Origin: Lachnospiraceae bacterium
GTDB taxonomy: Bacteria > Bacillota > Clostridia > Lachnospirales > Lachnospiraceae
Reading direction: 5' to 3'
Assembly (NCBI GenBank): GCA_015057165.1
Contig: SVEY01000001.1
Span: 26,580 to 90,579 of the forward strand
Length of the DNA stretch: 64,000 nucleotides
Shown: positions 21,524-32,209 of the stretch, piece after piece
Numbering within the stretch: the stretch's first letter is position 1
Layout of the letters: every line of letters starts with the position of its first letter
Position numbers and translations under genes: made by a program
Notes under the pieces: generated by a model
The model's database searches: none
Told to the model about the DNA's origin: nothing
Seen by the model: only the letters and a program-made list of their open reading frames with translations

Positions 21524-22402
21524 ATGAAGTATGCTTTAAGAAATGGGATAATAGTTAATCCTGACGATTCACAAGATAAATTTCTTGAGAAATTATATAC
21601 TACAACAATTGGTAGAATCATTGTAAAAATTCTAATTAATCCTTTCGTTTCTAATATTGGCGGATGGTTTATGAGTTCTTTCTTTTCTATACCTTTAATT
21701 AGTTCATTTATCGCTAATAATAATATTGATATGAGTCAATATGAAAAGAAGGAATATAGAAGTTATAATGATTTTTTTACAAGAAAAATCCTGCCTGAGA
21801 AGAGACCTATAGATATGAATAAGTCTCATCTTATAAGTCCTTGCGATAGTAAGCTTACAGTATACGATATTAACAAGGATAGTATTCTTACTATAAAAAA
21901 CACTTCTTATAGCCTTCATTCATTGTTGAGAGATAAGAAGCTTGCTCTAAAATATCAAGGTGGCAAAGCTTTGGTATTTCGCCTTACAGTTGATGATTAT
22001 CACAGGTATATTTATATTGATGATGGATACAAGAGTCATAATCGTAGCATAGAAGGAGTGTATCATACAGTTAATCCTGTTGCCAATGATGTCTACCCTA
22101 TTTATAAAGAGAATCATCGAGAGTATTCTATAATACGTACTGATAATTTTGGAGATGTTCTCCAGATGGAAGTAGGAGCATTGATGGTGGGCAGAATTAC
22201 TAACCTTCACCAAAAGAAAAAGGTCATAAGAGGTGAAGAAAAAGGATTCTTTGAATTTGGTGGCTCTACTATTGTGGTGTTACTTGAAAAGGATAAGGCT
22301 GTTATAGATAAAGATATTGTAGACAATACAAGACTTGGTATAGAGACTCGTGTTTTATGTGGTCAGAAGATAGGAACAAGAGGTACTTATGGAAAAACTT
22401 GA
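21524..22402 (+). CDS. psd: Phosphatidylserine decarboxylase proenzyme
   Basis: FFTRKILPEKRPID, DDYHRYIYIDDG, FEFGGSTIVVL (GST processing site). Confidence 0.95.
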   Translation: MKYALRNGIIVNPDDSQDKFLEKLYTTTIGRIIVKILINPFVSNIGGWFMSSFFSIPLISSFIANNNIDMSQYEKKEYRSYNDFFTRKILPEKRPIDMNKSHLISPCDSKLTVYDINKDSILTIKNTSYSLHSLLRDKKLALKYQGGKALVFRLTVDDYHRYIYIDDGYKSHNRSIEGVYHTVNPVANDVYPIYKENHREYSIIRTDNFGDVLQMEVGALMVGRITNLHQKKKVIRGEEKGFFEFGGSTIVVLLEKDKAVIDKDIVDNTRLGIETRVLCGQKIGTRGTYGKT

Positions 22403-22820
22403 ATTAGTACAACTGGTAAAATCTAAATTTGACGAAAAGAACATCTCTGTTGTATATAATGATGGTCAATTAAATTTTACTGTTAAAGGTTACAATCTTC
22501 CTAACAACAGAGCTATTGTTGATGCAGATTTTGAGATAGGTGGTACTGATTTTATGCACACAGTAAGATTTGTAATTAAGTGTCCCGTTTCGGTACATGG
22601 TGATTATAATTCTTTTATTAAAGTAGTTAATGATATTAATTCGTCAATATCTACTGGAAAGTATTTTCTCGAAGGAGAAGATGAGAATGCTGAATTTTGC
22701 TGCTCTTATGATACTACATACTTTAATACAGAATATGAGAAGATGAATGTGGATAGAACAATGATGTTTATGTTCGAATCCCTGCTATTAGAATATTCCG
22801 AACTTCTAAAATCTATATAG
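22389..22820 (+). CDS. Hypothetical protein
   Basis: 143-aa ORF overlapping the psd 3' end by 14 nt, consistent with translational coupling. Confidence 0.65.
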   Translation: MEKLELVQLVKSKFDEKNISVVYNDGQLNFTVKGYNLPNNRAIVDADFEIGGTDFMHTVRFVIKCPVSVHGDYNSFIKVVNDINSSISTGKYFLEGEDENAEFCCSYDTTYFNTEYEKMNVDRTMMFMFESLLLEYSELLKSI

Positions 22821-22857
22821 TATACTTGAAATAATTGTGTTGTGAAGAGGTGATACT

Positions 22858-24897
22858 ATGAAAACGATTGCCGTTATGGTAGGCAATAATCAATCTGAAT
22901 ATATTAATGCGCTTCTTAAGGATATGGACAGGATTTCTAAAGAACGTGGCATAAGGATAATGTTTTTTACTGGTAGCAGACTTCCTGTTGAATGTGATGA
23001 CGGTAGCGATGGCAAAGAAGTATCTCTAAGAGAGCATCAATTCTCGTCTATATTTGATTATATTACTTATGGTGGCTGTGATGCCTGTATAATATGCTAC
23101 GGCTCTATGAGTGGTATTCCGGGTGTTATGCCCTTAGATGAGATTCTTGATAAATGTAGCAGTATACCTGTAATGACTTTTGAAGTAAAGTCTAATCGTG
23201 ATGATGTTCCTTATCTTATTGCTGATAACTACAAATCAATGTCTAGTGTTGTAAGACATCTTGCCATTGAACATGGATATAAGAATGTTGCATATTTATC
23301 CGGGCCACGTGATAATTATAGCGCAATGATGCGCCTAAAGGCGTATATGGATGTTATGGAAGAAGCGGGCAACAAAAAGTCCATGAATAATATATATTAT
23401 GGAGATTATACAACCAGGGTAAAACGAATAATTGGTCGCATTCTTGATGAGAATCCAGATATAGAAGCTATTTGTTGTGCTAATGATAATATGGCAAGAG
23501 CTTGCTATAGTGTATGTGAGAATAGAAATCTTGTTGTAGGAAAGGATATTGCTATTACAGGATTTGATGATATTGAAGTAGCCTCTAAGCTTAGTCCCGG
23601 ACTTACTACAGTAAAGCATGACAGTAATCTCTTTGCTAATCTTGCACTCGATATGGCAATTGCTATGTCTGAGGGTAAAGCAGTAGAAAGTATAGAGTAT
23701 CCTGTTAATATTATTACAAGAAGTTCATGTGGATGCGATATTGTAGATGGTGTAGAAGAGAAGCCTATTACTAATTATAGTAGTGTTATTAATGATAAAT
23801 ATATTAATAATCTTAACATTTCCCATGATGAACTTAAGGGCATTGCAGGAAGCCTGGCTAAGGAGAATGACAAGATTAAATCATACGCATGGGAAGTGTC
23901 TTTCTTCGTTAGAGATATAATTGATTCTAATATTCCTAGTGATAGGCAATATGAGGAACTCTTTGAGAGACTTAAAGAGATAGGTCTTACTAATGCGTAT
24001 CTGTTTGTTCATAGAACACCACTTAAATATGAAGTGGATGAATTTGTGACAGAAGACAGACATATGTATTTTGCAGGTGGATTTGATGAGAAAGGCAAAG
24101 TGATTGTTCCTCATGATGATTGGAAGCATCACTTAGTGTCCTCCCACAAAGGATTTAATCAATTCTTGCCTGATGATGAAGGTAATTATCATACATATGT
24201 ATTGTTCTCAGGGAAAGAACAATATGGTGTAGTTCTATGTAAAGCCCCAATAGAAGAGAATGAATATTTGTTATACATAAGCATTCAGATAAGTAATATT
24301 CTTCGTTTCTTCAAGATTAAGGAGCAAGAAGAAAAGACTAGAGCTGAGATGGAATTATCAATGGAGCGTGTTAAAGAATCTAATCAGATTTTAAGCTTTA
24401 TTTCACGCTATGATGAATTAACCAAGATTCTAAACAGACGCGGATTTATGGAACAAGCTCTTGCTACAATACACAGACGAGTTGGGAAAGAAGCTGTTAT
24501 TATGTTTGCAGACCTTGATCACCTTAAAGAGGTTAATGATTGCTTTGGCCATGGTGATGGTGATTTCGCAATTATCTCCGCTGCAAAACTTCTATCTGGC
24601 CTTATGCCTCGAGATGGATTTTGTGCAAGAATAGGTGGAGATGAATTTGTGGCTTTTATTCCTGTGCCCAATGATATTACCTCAGACGAACAGATTAAAC
24701 TTCTTAAGAATAAATTAAAAGAAGCAATGTTTTTGTTTAATCTCACCTGTGAAAAGCCGTATTTTATTGAATTGTCAGCTGGATTTCATTCGTTTGTATG
24801 TAAAGAAGGTATGGATCTTGCCAAGATTATTGCAAGTTCTGACGAAGTATTATATGAGGATAAACAAAAGAGAAGAGAATCTATTAAGAAAGGCTAG
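22858..24897 (+). CDS. LacI-type periplasmic-binding-like sensor fused to GGDEF diguanylate cyclase
   Basis: N-terminal LacI/RbsB-like fold (GYKNVAYLSGPRDNYSAMMRLKAY, AICCANDNMARAC, ITGFDDIEVASKLSPGLTTV); C-terminal ARIGGDEFVAF. Confidence 0.88.
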   Translation: MKTIAVMVGNNQSEYINALLKDMDRISKERGIRIMFFTGSRLPVECDDGSDGKEVSLREHQFSSIFDYITYGGCDACIICYGSMSGIPGVMPLDEILDKCSSIPVMTFEVKSNRDDVPYLIADNYKSMSSVVRHLAIEHGYKNVAYLSGPRDNYSAMMRLKAYMDVMEEAGNKKSMNNIYYGDYTTRVKRIIGRILDENPDIEAICCANDNMARACYSVCENRNLVVGKDIAITGFDDIEVASKLSPGLTTVKHDSNLFANLALDMAIAMSEGKAVESIEYPVNIITRSSCGCDIVDGVEEKPITNYSSVINDKYINNLNISHDELKGIAGSLAKENDKIKSYAWEVSFFVRDIIDSNIPSDRQYEELFERLKEIGLTNAYLFVHRTPLKYEVDEFVTEDRHMYFAGGFDEKGKVIVPHDDWKHHLVSSHKGFNQFLPDDEGNYHTYVLFSGKEQYGVVLCKAPIEENEYLLYISIQISNILRFFKIKEQEEKTRAEMELSMERVKESNQILSFISRYDELTKILNRRGFMEQALATIHRRVGKEAVIMFADLDHLKEVNDCFGHGDGDFAIISAAKLLSGLMPRDGFCARIGGDEFVAFIPVPNDITSDEQIKLLKNKLKEAMFLFNLTCEKPYFIELSAGFHSFVCKEGMDLAKIIASSDEVLYEDKQKRRESIKKG

Positions 24898-24909
24898 TTT
24901 AATCTTAAC

Positions 24910-25542
24910 ATGGAAGATAATAAAGTGATTACAGTAAATGGGTTTGCATTTGAAAACCCAACTACTGGATCAGAAGCACTTAAAGAGCAAGAAGCAATTG
25001 AATATGTTAATAAGCAACTTAACTTTGATGATACCAAATCACTTTTGGCATTGTATAATCAGATGGTTACTAGGAGAATGTTCCATACGGAAGTTGGATT
25101 TTCTTACCTTAAGAGTATTCAAGATTATCTGATGAAATCTGATGTAGATCCTGCTGTGATTGAATCGATTCCAATAGCATCTTCTGAAGCAGAGATTGAT
25201 TCTAATTCTTATAATAATGATTCTTCTGAGAGTAAAGAAGAGCAAAGTAAGGAAAAGAGAACTAATAATAGACATAACGATGATATTAAAACAAAGAATA
25301 GAGAAAGAAAGTTAATTAGTAAAAATAAACGATTAATGAAGCTTTCTGTATCGTTTATTGTTATTTCCATAGTGCTTGTAATAACAATTGGAGCCATGTT
25401 TGTTATTGCTAATACCAGCAATAATCCAACAATTCTTAATTATGAAGAAGTTCTCCAGAACAAATATGCTTCATGGGAACAGGATTTGCAGAAAAGAGAA
25501 GCTGATCTTGAAAAGAAAGAAAAATTATTAAAAATAAAATAA
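24910..25542 (+). CDS. Hypothetical membrane protein with C-terminal coiled coil
   Basis: One TM helix (LSVSFIVISIVLVITIGAMFVIA) and charged coiled-coil tail; lies between diguanylate cyclase and two-component genes. Confidence 0.65.
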   Translation: MEDNKVITVNGFAFENPTTGSEALKEQEAIEYVNKQLNFDDTKSLLALYNQMVTRRMFHTEVGFSYLKSIQDYLMKSDVDPAVIESIPIASSEAEIDSNSYNNDSSESKEEQSKEKRTNNRHNDDIKTKNRERKLISKNKRLMKLSVSFIVISIVLVITIGAMFVIANTSNNPTILNYEEVLQNKYASWEQDLQKREADLEKKEKLLKIK

Positions 25543-25559
25543 AAAAGGAAGATGGTAAT

Positions 25560-26240
25560 ATGGCAGCAAAAATATTAATTGCAGATGATGAAAGTAGAAT
25601 AAGAAAACTTGTTAATGATTTCTTGTCCAGAGAAGGATATGAGATTATTGAAGCTAGCGATGGTAAGGAAGCATTAGATGTATTTTATGATAAGAATCCT
25701 GACCTTGTAATTCTTGATGTTATGATGCCTAAATTCACAGGGCTGGAAGTGTGTAAAGAAATCAGAGAGTCTTCTGGTGTTCCTATTATTATTCTTACAG
25801 CAAAAGATACAGAATCTGATGAATTATCAGGCTTTTCTTCTGGTGCAGACGAATATATTTCTAAACCGTTTAGTCCTAAGATTCTTGTTGCAAGAGTAAA
25901 TGCCCTTCTTAGAAGAAGTAGTACATTTAACATAGAGGATGTACTTGATGCAGGGAAAATTCATATTGATATTAATGCACATCTTGTAAGTGTTGATGGA
26001 AGCGAGATTGTTTTGTCAGTTAAAGAGTTTGAACTCCTTTGCTATTTTATAAATAATCAGGGAATTGCCCTTTCAAGAGAAAAGATTCTTGATAATGTGT
26101 GGGATTATGATTATTTCGGAGACGCAAGAACAGTTGATACTCATGTTAAGAAGCTTAGAGCTAAGCTAAAGGAATACGGCAAATACATTCAGACTATATG
26201 GGGAATGGGGTATAAGTTTGAGGTTAAAGAAGAGAAATAA
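25560..26240 (+). CDS. OmpR/PhoB-family response regulator
   Basis: REC (ILIADDESRIRKL, LVILDVMMPKFTGLEV) plus winged-helix (VWDYDYFGDARTVDTHVKKLRAKL). Confidence 0.96.
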   Translation: MAAKILIADDESRIRKLVNDFLSREGYEIIEASDGKEALDVFYDKNPDLVILDVMMPKFTGLEVCKEIRESSGVPIIILTAKDTESDELSGFSSGADEYISKPFSPKILVARVNALLRRSSTFNIEDVLDAGKIHIDINAHLVSVDGSEIVLSVKEFELLCYFINNQGIALSREKILDNVWDYDYFGDARTVDTHVKKLRAKLKEYGKYIQTIWGMGYKFEVKEEK

Positions 26241-27705
26241 ACCCTTTATAGGTATTAGAAGACAATTAGTAATAAGAATAGTTGCGTTAGTTGTATTTAT
26301 TCTGCTTATGTTCTGGATTCTAAATACTCTTTTGATGGCTTATTTGTATAGGCAAGAGAAAGTGGAAGCTATGGAGAATGTATATGATCAGCTAAATGAA
26401 GCATCATTAAGTGGAGCATTATATGATAGCAGATATGATGCAAAGTTTGAACAGATATCTTACAATAATAACCTGGATATTGTTATATCGACCTATGATG
26501 GTTCTATTCTGCTTTCTAGTGGTAAAGAAAAGCATAATACAATAAAACGTCTTCAAAATGCTATTCTATCGAATAAAGATGGCGCAAAAAGTATAGTACA
26601 TACGAAAATGTACGATATTACTTTAGACCAGGATGAATATGTAAATGATAATTTCTTAATTCTTACAGGAACCCTTAGTGATGGCAATCTTGTTATGATT
26701 AGATATGCCATGGAGAATATGAAAGTTGCTCTGGGTGTTGTTGATAGAACACTTATTATAATTGGACTTTTGGCTTTACTTTTAGCATTTTTATTAACAG
26801 AAATTATTGCAAGACGTATTACACAACCTATAGTCGAGCTTACTGATATTTCTAAGAAGATGTCAGAACTTGATTTTGATGTAAAGTATAGAACGAGAGA
26901 TAGCCGTACAGAGATAGATATTCTTGGCGAACATATGAATACTATGTCAAGTTCCCTTGAAAATGCTCTTGATGAACTTCAGGAAGCGAATAAAGAATTA
27001 AAGAAAGATATTGAAATAAAAGAAAAGAACGAAGAGATGCGTAAAGAATTCTTATCTAATGTGTCTCATGAACTAAAAACACCAATTGCCCTTATTCAAG
27101 GATATGCAGAAGGTTTGTCTGAAGGAATGGCTGATGATCCTGAGAGTAGAGCATATTATTGTGAAGTAATTGTAGATGAATCTCAGAAGATGAATAAGAT
27201 GGTACAGCAATTGCTTTCATTAAATGAACTAGAATATGGTGTTAATTCTGTTGAAGTTACAGAATTTAATATATCAGAGCTTATAAGAAGTCTTGTTAAT
27301 GCATCTAAAATTCTTATAGAAAATGCTGGGATTAAACTGTCCTTTGAAATGGGCGAAGATGTAATAGTTAATAGTGATGAATACCTTGTAGAGGTTGTTT
27401 TCTCTAATTTCCTTAGCAATGCAATACATTATTGCAAGAATGAAAATGTAATAAAGGTATCTCAAGTGGAGAAGGATGATACTGTTTTAATAAGTGTTTA
27501 CAATTCTGGAGATACTATTCTTGAAGAAGATATAGAAAGGCTTTGGGATAAATTCTATAAGATTGATAAAGCTAGAACACGTGAATATGGTGGCAGTGGA
27601 GTTGGACTATCTATAGTTAAAGCTGCATTAGAAACTTTAAATGGTAAGTATGGTGTATACAATTTAGACAATGGCGTGACGTTTTGGTTTGAAATATACA
27701 AATAA
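26218..27705 (+). CDS. Sensor histidine kinase
   Basis: TM-HAMP; H-box FLSNVSHELKTPIALIQGYAEGL; N-box FSNFLSNAIHY; GGSGVGLSIVKA. Overlaps response regulator by 23 nt. Confidence 0.96.
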   Translation: MRLKKRNKPFIGIRRQLVIRIVALVVFILLMFWILNTLLMAYLYRQEKVEAMENVYDQLNEASLSGALYDSRYDAKFEQISYNNNLDIVISTYDGSILLSSGKEKHNTIKRLQNAILSNKDGAKSIVHTKMYDITLDQDEYVNDNFLILTGTLSDGNLVMIRYAMENMKVALGVVDRTLIIIGLLALLLAFLLTEIIARRITQPIVELTDISKKMSELDFDVKYRTRDSRTEIDILGEHMNTMSSSLENALDELQEANKELKKDIEIKEKNEEMRKEFLSNVSHELKTPIALIQGYAEGLSEGMADDPESRAYYCEVIVDESQKMNKMVQQLLSLNELEYGVNSVEVTEFNISELIRSLVNASKILIENAGIKLSFEMGEDVIVNSDEYLVEVVFSNFLSNAIHYCKNENVIKVSQVEKDDTVLISVYNSGDTILEEDIERLWDKFYKIDKARTREYGGSGVGLSIVKAALETLNGKYGVYNLDNGVTFWFEIYK

Positions 27706-27798
27706 TTTGTGATTATTTTGTATATTTTTGTTGAATATTGATGCCTAAAATGATAACATAAATTATAGTAGGATTTTATTTTGGATACGGAGTAAGTC

Positions 27799-28515
27799 AT
27801 GAATAAGAAAATTATTCTTGGAATCCTTGTATGTGCTGTATGTATTTGCTTTTGTGGCTGCGAAATGATGCCTACATTATCTGAGAAAGATACAGAAGCA
27901 ATTTCATCATATTCAGCAAAAATGGTAGCTAAGTACAATACAAAACAAAAAGATGGTGTTGTCTATATAGATGATTCTGATAAAAAGAAAGTAGAAGAAG
28001 ATGCCAAGGCTAAAGCTGAGAAGGAAGCTAAAGCTAATGCTACTCAAGCAACAACTAATTCCTCTTCTTCTAAGTCAGGTGATAAACAGGCTCAACAACA
28101 GACACCACCTGTACCACTTGCAACAGCACTTGGTATTGCTGGTGTAGATATTAAATATACAGGAAACGAAGTAAAAGATAATTATACAACTGCAATATAT
28201 GATATGAGCCCTGCTACAGGCAATAAATTCTTAGTAATGAAATTTGTTATGACTAATACAAGCGGAGCAGATGTTCCTATTGATGTTATATCTAAGAATC
28301 CTAAATTCAAAGCAACTATTAATGGGGCAACAACTGCAGGTAATGAAATGACTTTGATGCCTGAAGATTTATCGACGTATAAAGGCACATTAAAACCAAA
28401 TGAAAGCAAAGAATTGGTATTATTATTCCAATTTAAAAGCGATATTTTAGCTAATATTCAAAGTGCTGCTTTACAATGTATTGTTAATGGAAGCACTAAT
28501 AACATAACATTATAA
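27799..28515 (+). CDS. Lipoprotein with DUF4352/DUF5067-like Ig-type domain
   Basis: Lipobox CICFCGC; KFLVMKFVMTNTSGADVPI... LKPNESKELVLLFQF. Confidence 0.72.
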   Translation: MNKKIILGILVCAVCICFCGCEMMPTLSEKDTEAISSYSAKMVAKYNTKQKDGVVYIDDSDKKKVEEDAKAKAEKEAKANATQATTNSSSSKSGDKQAQQQTPPVPLATALGIAGVDIKYTGNEVKDNYTTAIYDMSPATGNKFLVMKFVMTNTSGADVPIDVISKNPKFKATINGATTAGNEMTLMPEDLSTYKGTLKPNESKELVLLFQFKSDILANIQSAALQCIVNGSTNNITL

Positions 28516-28533
28516 GCATCAGGAGGAGTGTAG

Positions 28534-29448
28534 ATGGATACAAATATTTTACTAGAGTCAGGAACTAATGAATTAGAAATTCTTGAATTTAGAGCGGGTA
28601 GTAATTATTATGGGATTAATGTTGCTAAGATTAATGAGATTCTTCTCTATCAACCGGTAACACCTGTTCCTAATGCTCATCCTTGTATTGAAGGTATATT
28701 TATGCCGAGAGATACAATGATTTCTGTAATTAACTTAAGGAAGTGTCTTGGACTAGAAGATAAGTATGATAATGATGGACTATTTATTATTACTAACTTC
28801 AATAGTCTTAATACAGCATTTCATGTTGATGAAGTACTTGGAATTCATCGTGTGTCATGGGAAGAAATTATTAAGCCTGATTCAACAATAAGCTCAGATG
28901 ATTCTGGAGTTTCTACAGGTGTTATTAAATTATCTGATAGACTTGTAGTTATTCTTGATTTTGAAAAGATTGTATCAGATATTAATCCAGAGACAGGACT
29001 TAAAGTGTCTGATATGGATCAGTACGAAACGAAGGATAGATCTGAATCACCTATTCTCATTGCAGAAGATTCTGCCTTACTTCAGAAACTTATTATTGAG
29101 TGTTTGAAGAAGGCCGGTTATACTAAGCTTCTTATTAATGATAATGGTCAAGAGGCATGGGATAAGCTTTGTGAACTTAAGGATGCAGGTACTGTTCTTG
29201 ACGATGTACATTGTGTTATCACTGATATAGAGATGCCACTTATGGATGGTCATAGATTAACGAAGCTGGTTAAGGAAGACGCTTTGATGAAAAAGATACC
29301 GGTTGTTATTTTCTCATCTCTTATTAATGATCAGATTAGAAGAAAAGGTGAATCATTAGGTGCAGATGCACAGCTTACAAAACCTGAGATTGGTAAACTT
29401 GTTGAGGCTGTGGATGATTTAATTGAGAGATATGAGAAAGAAAGATAA
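28534..29448 (+). CDS. cheV: Chemotaxis protein CheV (CheW-like + receiver domain)
   Basis: CheW-like LEFRAGSNYYGINVAKINEIL; C-terminal REC with CVITDIEMPLMDGHRLTKLVK and K in LTKPE. Confidence 0.93.
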   Translation: MDTNILLESGTNELEILEFRAGSNYYGINVAKINEILLYQPVTPVPNAHPCIEGIFMPRDTMISVINLRKCLGLEDKYDNDGLFIITNFNSLNTAFHVDEVLGIHRVSWEEIIKPDSTISSDDSGVSTGVIKLSDRLVVILDFEKIVSDINPETGLKVSDMDQYETKDRSESPILIAEDSALLQKLIIECLKKAGYTKLLINDNGQEAWDKLCELKDAGTVLDDVHCVITDIEMPLMDGHRLTKLVKEDALMKKIPVVIFSSLINDQIRRKGESLGADAQLTKPEIGKLVEAVDDLIERYEKER

Positions 29449-29465
29449 TATATTAATGTGATTAT

Positions 29466-29499
29466 CAAGGGGGTGTGGTTTATCACATCCCTTGTTTTT
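29466..29499 (+). terminator. Rho-independent terminator after cheV
   Basis: CAAGGGgGTGTG-gtttat-CACATCCCTTGTTTTT. Confidence 0.85.
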
Positions 29500-29528
29500 G
29501 ATTATTAATAATACTGGAGGATATTGAT

Positions 29529-31619
29529 TTGCCTAATTCTGAAGATTATTTAGACGGATTATTAAATTCAATAAATGAAGCTAAGACAAATGTTGAGAAA
29601 GCTCGCGTAGATGAAGAAGAAAGCATCAAAGCTAAAATTGCCGACATGAGTAGTATTGATCCTAATGATGATTTTATGTCTGCTACAGGCATTAGTGGCT
29701 TCAAACCTAAGAAAATGTCTCATGATAATTTGAGAAAGGCTTTTTCAGAAGCTGACTTCTTAAAGGATTTTGAAGAAGAACTTTCATCTGGCTCAGCGGA
29801 TGATTTTATTCGTGAATTCGAGCAGGAAATTGACGATGAAGAAGAGAGATTCCAAAGGGGAGAAGAAGTGCCGGATGATGCTGGAACTGAGTTTATTCGT
29901 TCACTTATGGAAGAAGACGGTGTAGAACCAGAGGATGAGTTGAAAGCTGAATCAACTGAAGAGCCAACAGAAACAGATGAATCTGAATCAACTGAAGAGC
30001 CGACAGAAAAAGAAGAAACAGATGAATCTGAATCGACTGAAGAACAAGAGGATGAGTTGGAAGCTGAATCAACTGAAGAGCCGACAGAAACAGATGAATC
30101 TGAAAACCTTGATAGCACAGAAGATTCAATAGAATCTGAAGTGGCAGATAATACTGAAGATTCAATAGAACCTGAAGTGGCAGATAATACAGAAGCTGAA
30201 GTTGTTGAAGAATCAGAGCCAAAGGAAGAAGTTGACACCTCAGCTGAAGATGCAGAAGAATTACTTGCTGCGCTTGGTGAGGATGCTCCTTCAGATGAAT
30301 CTGATAGTACTTTAGATACTTCTAATGATACATCTGATAATGCACCTTCTGAAGAAGGAACTAATGAAGAAGATATTGCTAATAGTCAGGAACTTTTAGA
30401 TATATTAGACGAAGTAGAAAGCATTGTTGGAGATGATGATAAGTCAAAAACTGATAATCCTGATGAGAATACTGCTGGAGATGACGAATCTATACTTTCC
30501 AAGGAGTACCAAAGTGATGAATATGATGTTGCTGATGCAGTAGAAGTTAATGAAGAGGGCGTATCACTTGTGGATGAGGATGCTGATCTTGAGTCGCTTC
30601 TAGAAGGCGAAGAAGGTATGTCTGATATTGGTGCTCTTCTTGATGCGGATAAGAATGATATTGAGCTAGATGAAGCAAGAGATGCATATGAAGAGTCTGC
30701 TGATAAAGCAGAGAATTCTACTCAGACAGTTTCTGATGAAGAACCAAAAGAAAAGGTTAGTCTAATTGATAAAATCAAAGGAATCTTCAAGAAGAAGAAA
30801 AAAGGCGAAGGTGAAGAAGAGAAAGAAATTCTTGATGTTGCCGCTAAGAATGAAGTAGAAGATACTACTGAAGAGAATAAGAAGATTCTTGAAGAAATGG
30901 ATGAAGAGGAAGCAGAAGAATTAGCCAAAAAACAGGCTAAAGCTGAGGCTAAGGCTGAAAAGAAGGCCGCTAAGAAGGCGGCTAAAGAAGAAAAGAAAGC
31001 TGCTAAAGCTGCTGCAAAAGCAGAAAAAGCAAAACAAGAGAAAAAACCTGGCAAACTTGCAACATTTTTGCAAAGCGATAAATCTAATAAAATACCAGTT
31101 AAAGTTCTTGTTGTATTCGTATTACTTGTTGGAACTTTAGTTGCATTATTAATAATTGGAAGCAATATTTTTAGTAAAAGAAGTGCGATAAGTGAAGCTA
31201 AGAGTCTATACTCACAAGGTAATTATATTGATGCATATAATAGTTTGGCAGGAATCAGTTCGTTATCTGAAGAAGATACAGAGATAATGAATAAAGCTCG
31301 TCTTCTTGCTGATTTGCAGAATAAGAAGAAAGAGTATGATACATTTATGGCGAAGAAGGACTATATGAATGCATTCGATGCTCTTGTAGTGGGTGTAGGA
31401 AGATATAATGAGAACTATGAGAAAGCCAAAGAGTATGGTATTACTGCTGAATATGATGGCGTAGAATCAATGATTACTGGTCAGCTTAAAGACCAGTTTG
31501 GAACGACTAAAGAAGAGGCGGCAAAACTATATGAGATAAAGGGCAGAACCAAGTATACAGTAGCAATTAGTGATAAACTTAAGGCGTTAGGAATGGAAGG
31601 TAATGGTAGCAATAATTGA
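29529..31619 (+). CDS. Large acidic repeat-containing single-pass membrane protein
   Basis: TTG start; E/D-rich repeats (ESTEEPTETDE), K/A-rich block (EKKAAKKAAKEEKKAAKAAAK), TM helix (VLVVFVLLVGTLVALLIIGSNIF), C-terminal helical domain. Confidence 0.75.
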   Translation: MPNSEDYLDGLLNSINEAKTNVEKARVDEEESIKAKIADMSSIDPNDDFMSATGISGFKPKKMSHDNLRKAFSEADFLKDFEEELSSGSADDFIREFEQEIDDEEERFQRGEEVPDDAGTEFIRSLMEEDGVEPEDELKAESTEEPTETDESESTEEPTEKEETDESESTEEQEDELEAESTEEPTETDESENLDSTEDSIESEVADNTEDSIEPEVADNTEAEVVEESEPKEEVDTSAEDAEELLAALGEDAPSDESDSTLDTSNDTSDNAPSEEGTNEEDIANSQELLDILDEVESIVGDDDKSKTDNPDENTAGDDESILSKEYQSDEYDVADAVEVNEEGVSLVDEDADLESLLEGEEGMSDIGALLDADKNDIELDEARDAYEESADKAENSTQTVSDEEPKEKVSLIDKIKGIFKKKKKGEGEEEKEILDVAAKNEVEDTTEENKKILEEMDEEEAEELAKKQAKAEAKAEKKAAKKAAKEEKKAAKAAAKAEKAKQEKKPGKLATFLQSDKSNKIPVKVLVVFVLLVGTLVALLIIGSNIFSKRSAISEAKSLYSQGNYIDAYNSLAGISSLSEEDTEIMNKARLLADLQNKKKEYDTFMAKKDYMNAFDALVVGVGRYNENYEKAKEYGITAEYDGVESMITGQLKDQFGTTKEEAAKLYEIKGRTKYTVAISDKLKALGMEGNGSNN
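29935..30205 (+). repeat. In-frame degenerate tandem repeats (ESTEEPTETDES / EDSIE(S/P)EVADNT)
   Basis: Repeated gctgaatcaactgaagagcc(a/g)acagaaacagatgaatctgaa and gaagattcaatagaa(t/c)ctgaagtggcagataatac units. Confidence 0.85.
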
Positions 31620-32208
31620 TTATAATGCAGGCAACTTAAAAAGTGTTCAGAAAGCATTTGATTATATAGGTAAGAAAGCAATTTGTACAAGAGACTATCA
31701 TGATATACTTAACGCTGACAGAGTAGTCCTTCCTGGTGTTGGCTCATTTGAATATGCAATTAATGAGCTAAGAAAGTATGAACTTGATAAAGCGATTTAT
31801 GAAGTCTGTGAGAAGAATATACCATTTCTTGGTGTATGCTTGGGGTTACAGCTTCTATTTGAAAGATCTATGGAAAGTCCTGATGTCAAAGGACTTTCTC
31901 TTCTTGAAGGTGAGATTGTAAGGTTTCCTGATGATAACAATCTTAAGGTTCCTCATATTGGTTGGAACTCTTTGAAGCTACATAATGATGGTAGGCTTTT
32001 TCGCAGTATTGATGACGGAGCCTTTGTGTATTTTGTTCATTCTTATTATCTTAGAGCCAGGAATGAAGAAATTGTTACAGCAAGCTGTGATTATGGTGTT
32101 AATGTTCATGCTTCAATAGAGAAAGATAATATTTTTGCCTGTCAGTTTCATCCAGAGAAAAGTTCAACAATTGGACTTAAGATACTTGAGAATTTTACGG
32201 AGATATAA
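31603..32208 (+). CDS. hisH: Imidazole glycerol phosphate synthase glutamine amidotransferase subunit
   Basis: [45 protein letters not shown]. Confidence 0.97.
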   Translation: MVAIIDYNAGNLKSVQKAFDYIGKKAICTRDYHDILNADRVVLPGVGSFEYAINELRKYELDKAIYEVCEKNIPFLGVCLGLQLLFERSMESPDVKGLSLLEGEIVRFPDDNNLKVPHIGWNSLKLHNDGRLFRSIDDGAFVYFVHSYYLRARNEEIVTASCDYGVNVHASIEKDNIFACQFHPEKSSTIGLKILENFTEI

Positions 32209-32209
32209 T

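Noticed and set aside
29720-30238. Minus-strand 172-aa Ser-rich ORF
   Set aside because: Mirror of the E/S/T-coding repeats on the plus strand; no RBS and composition is an antisense artefact.
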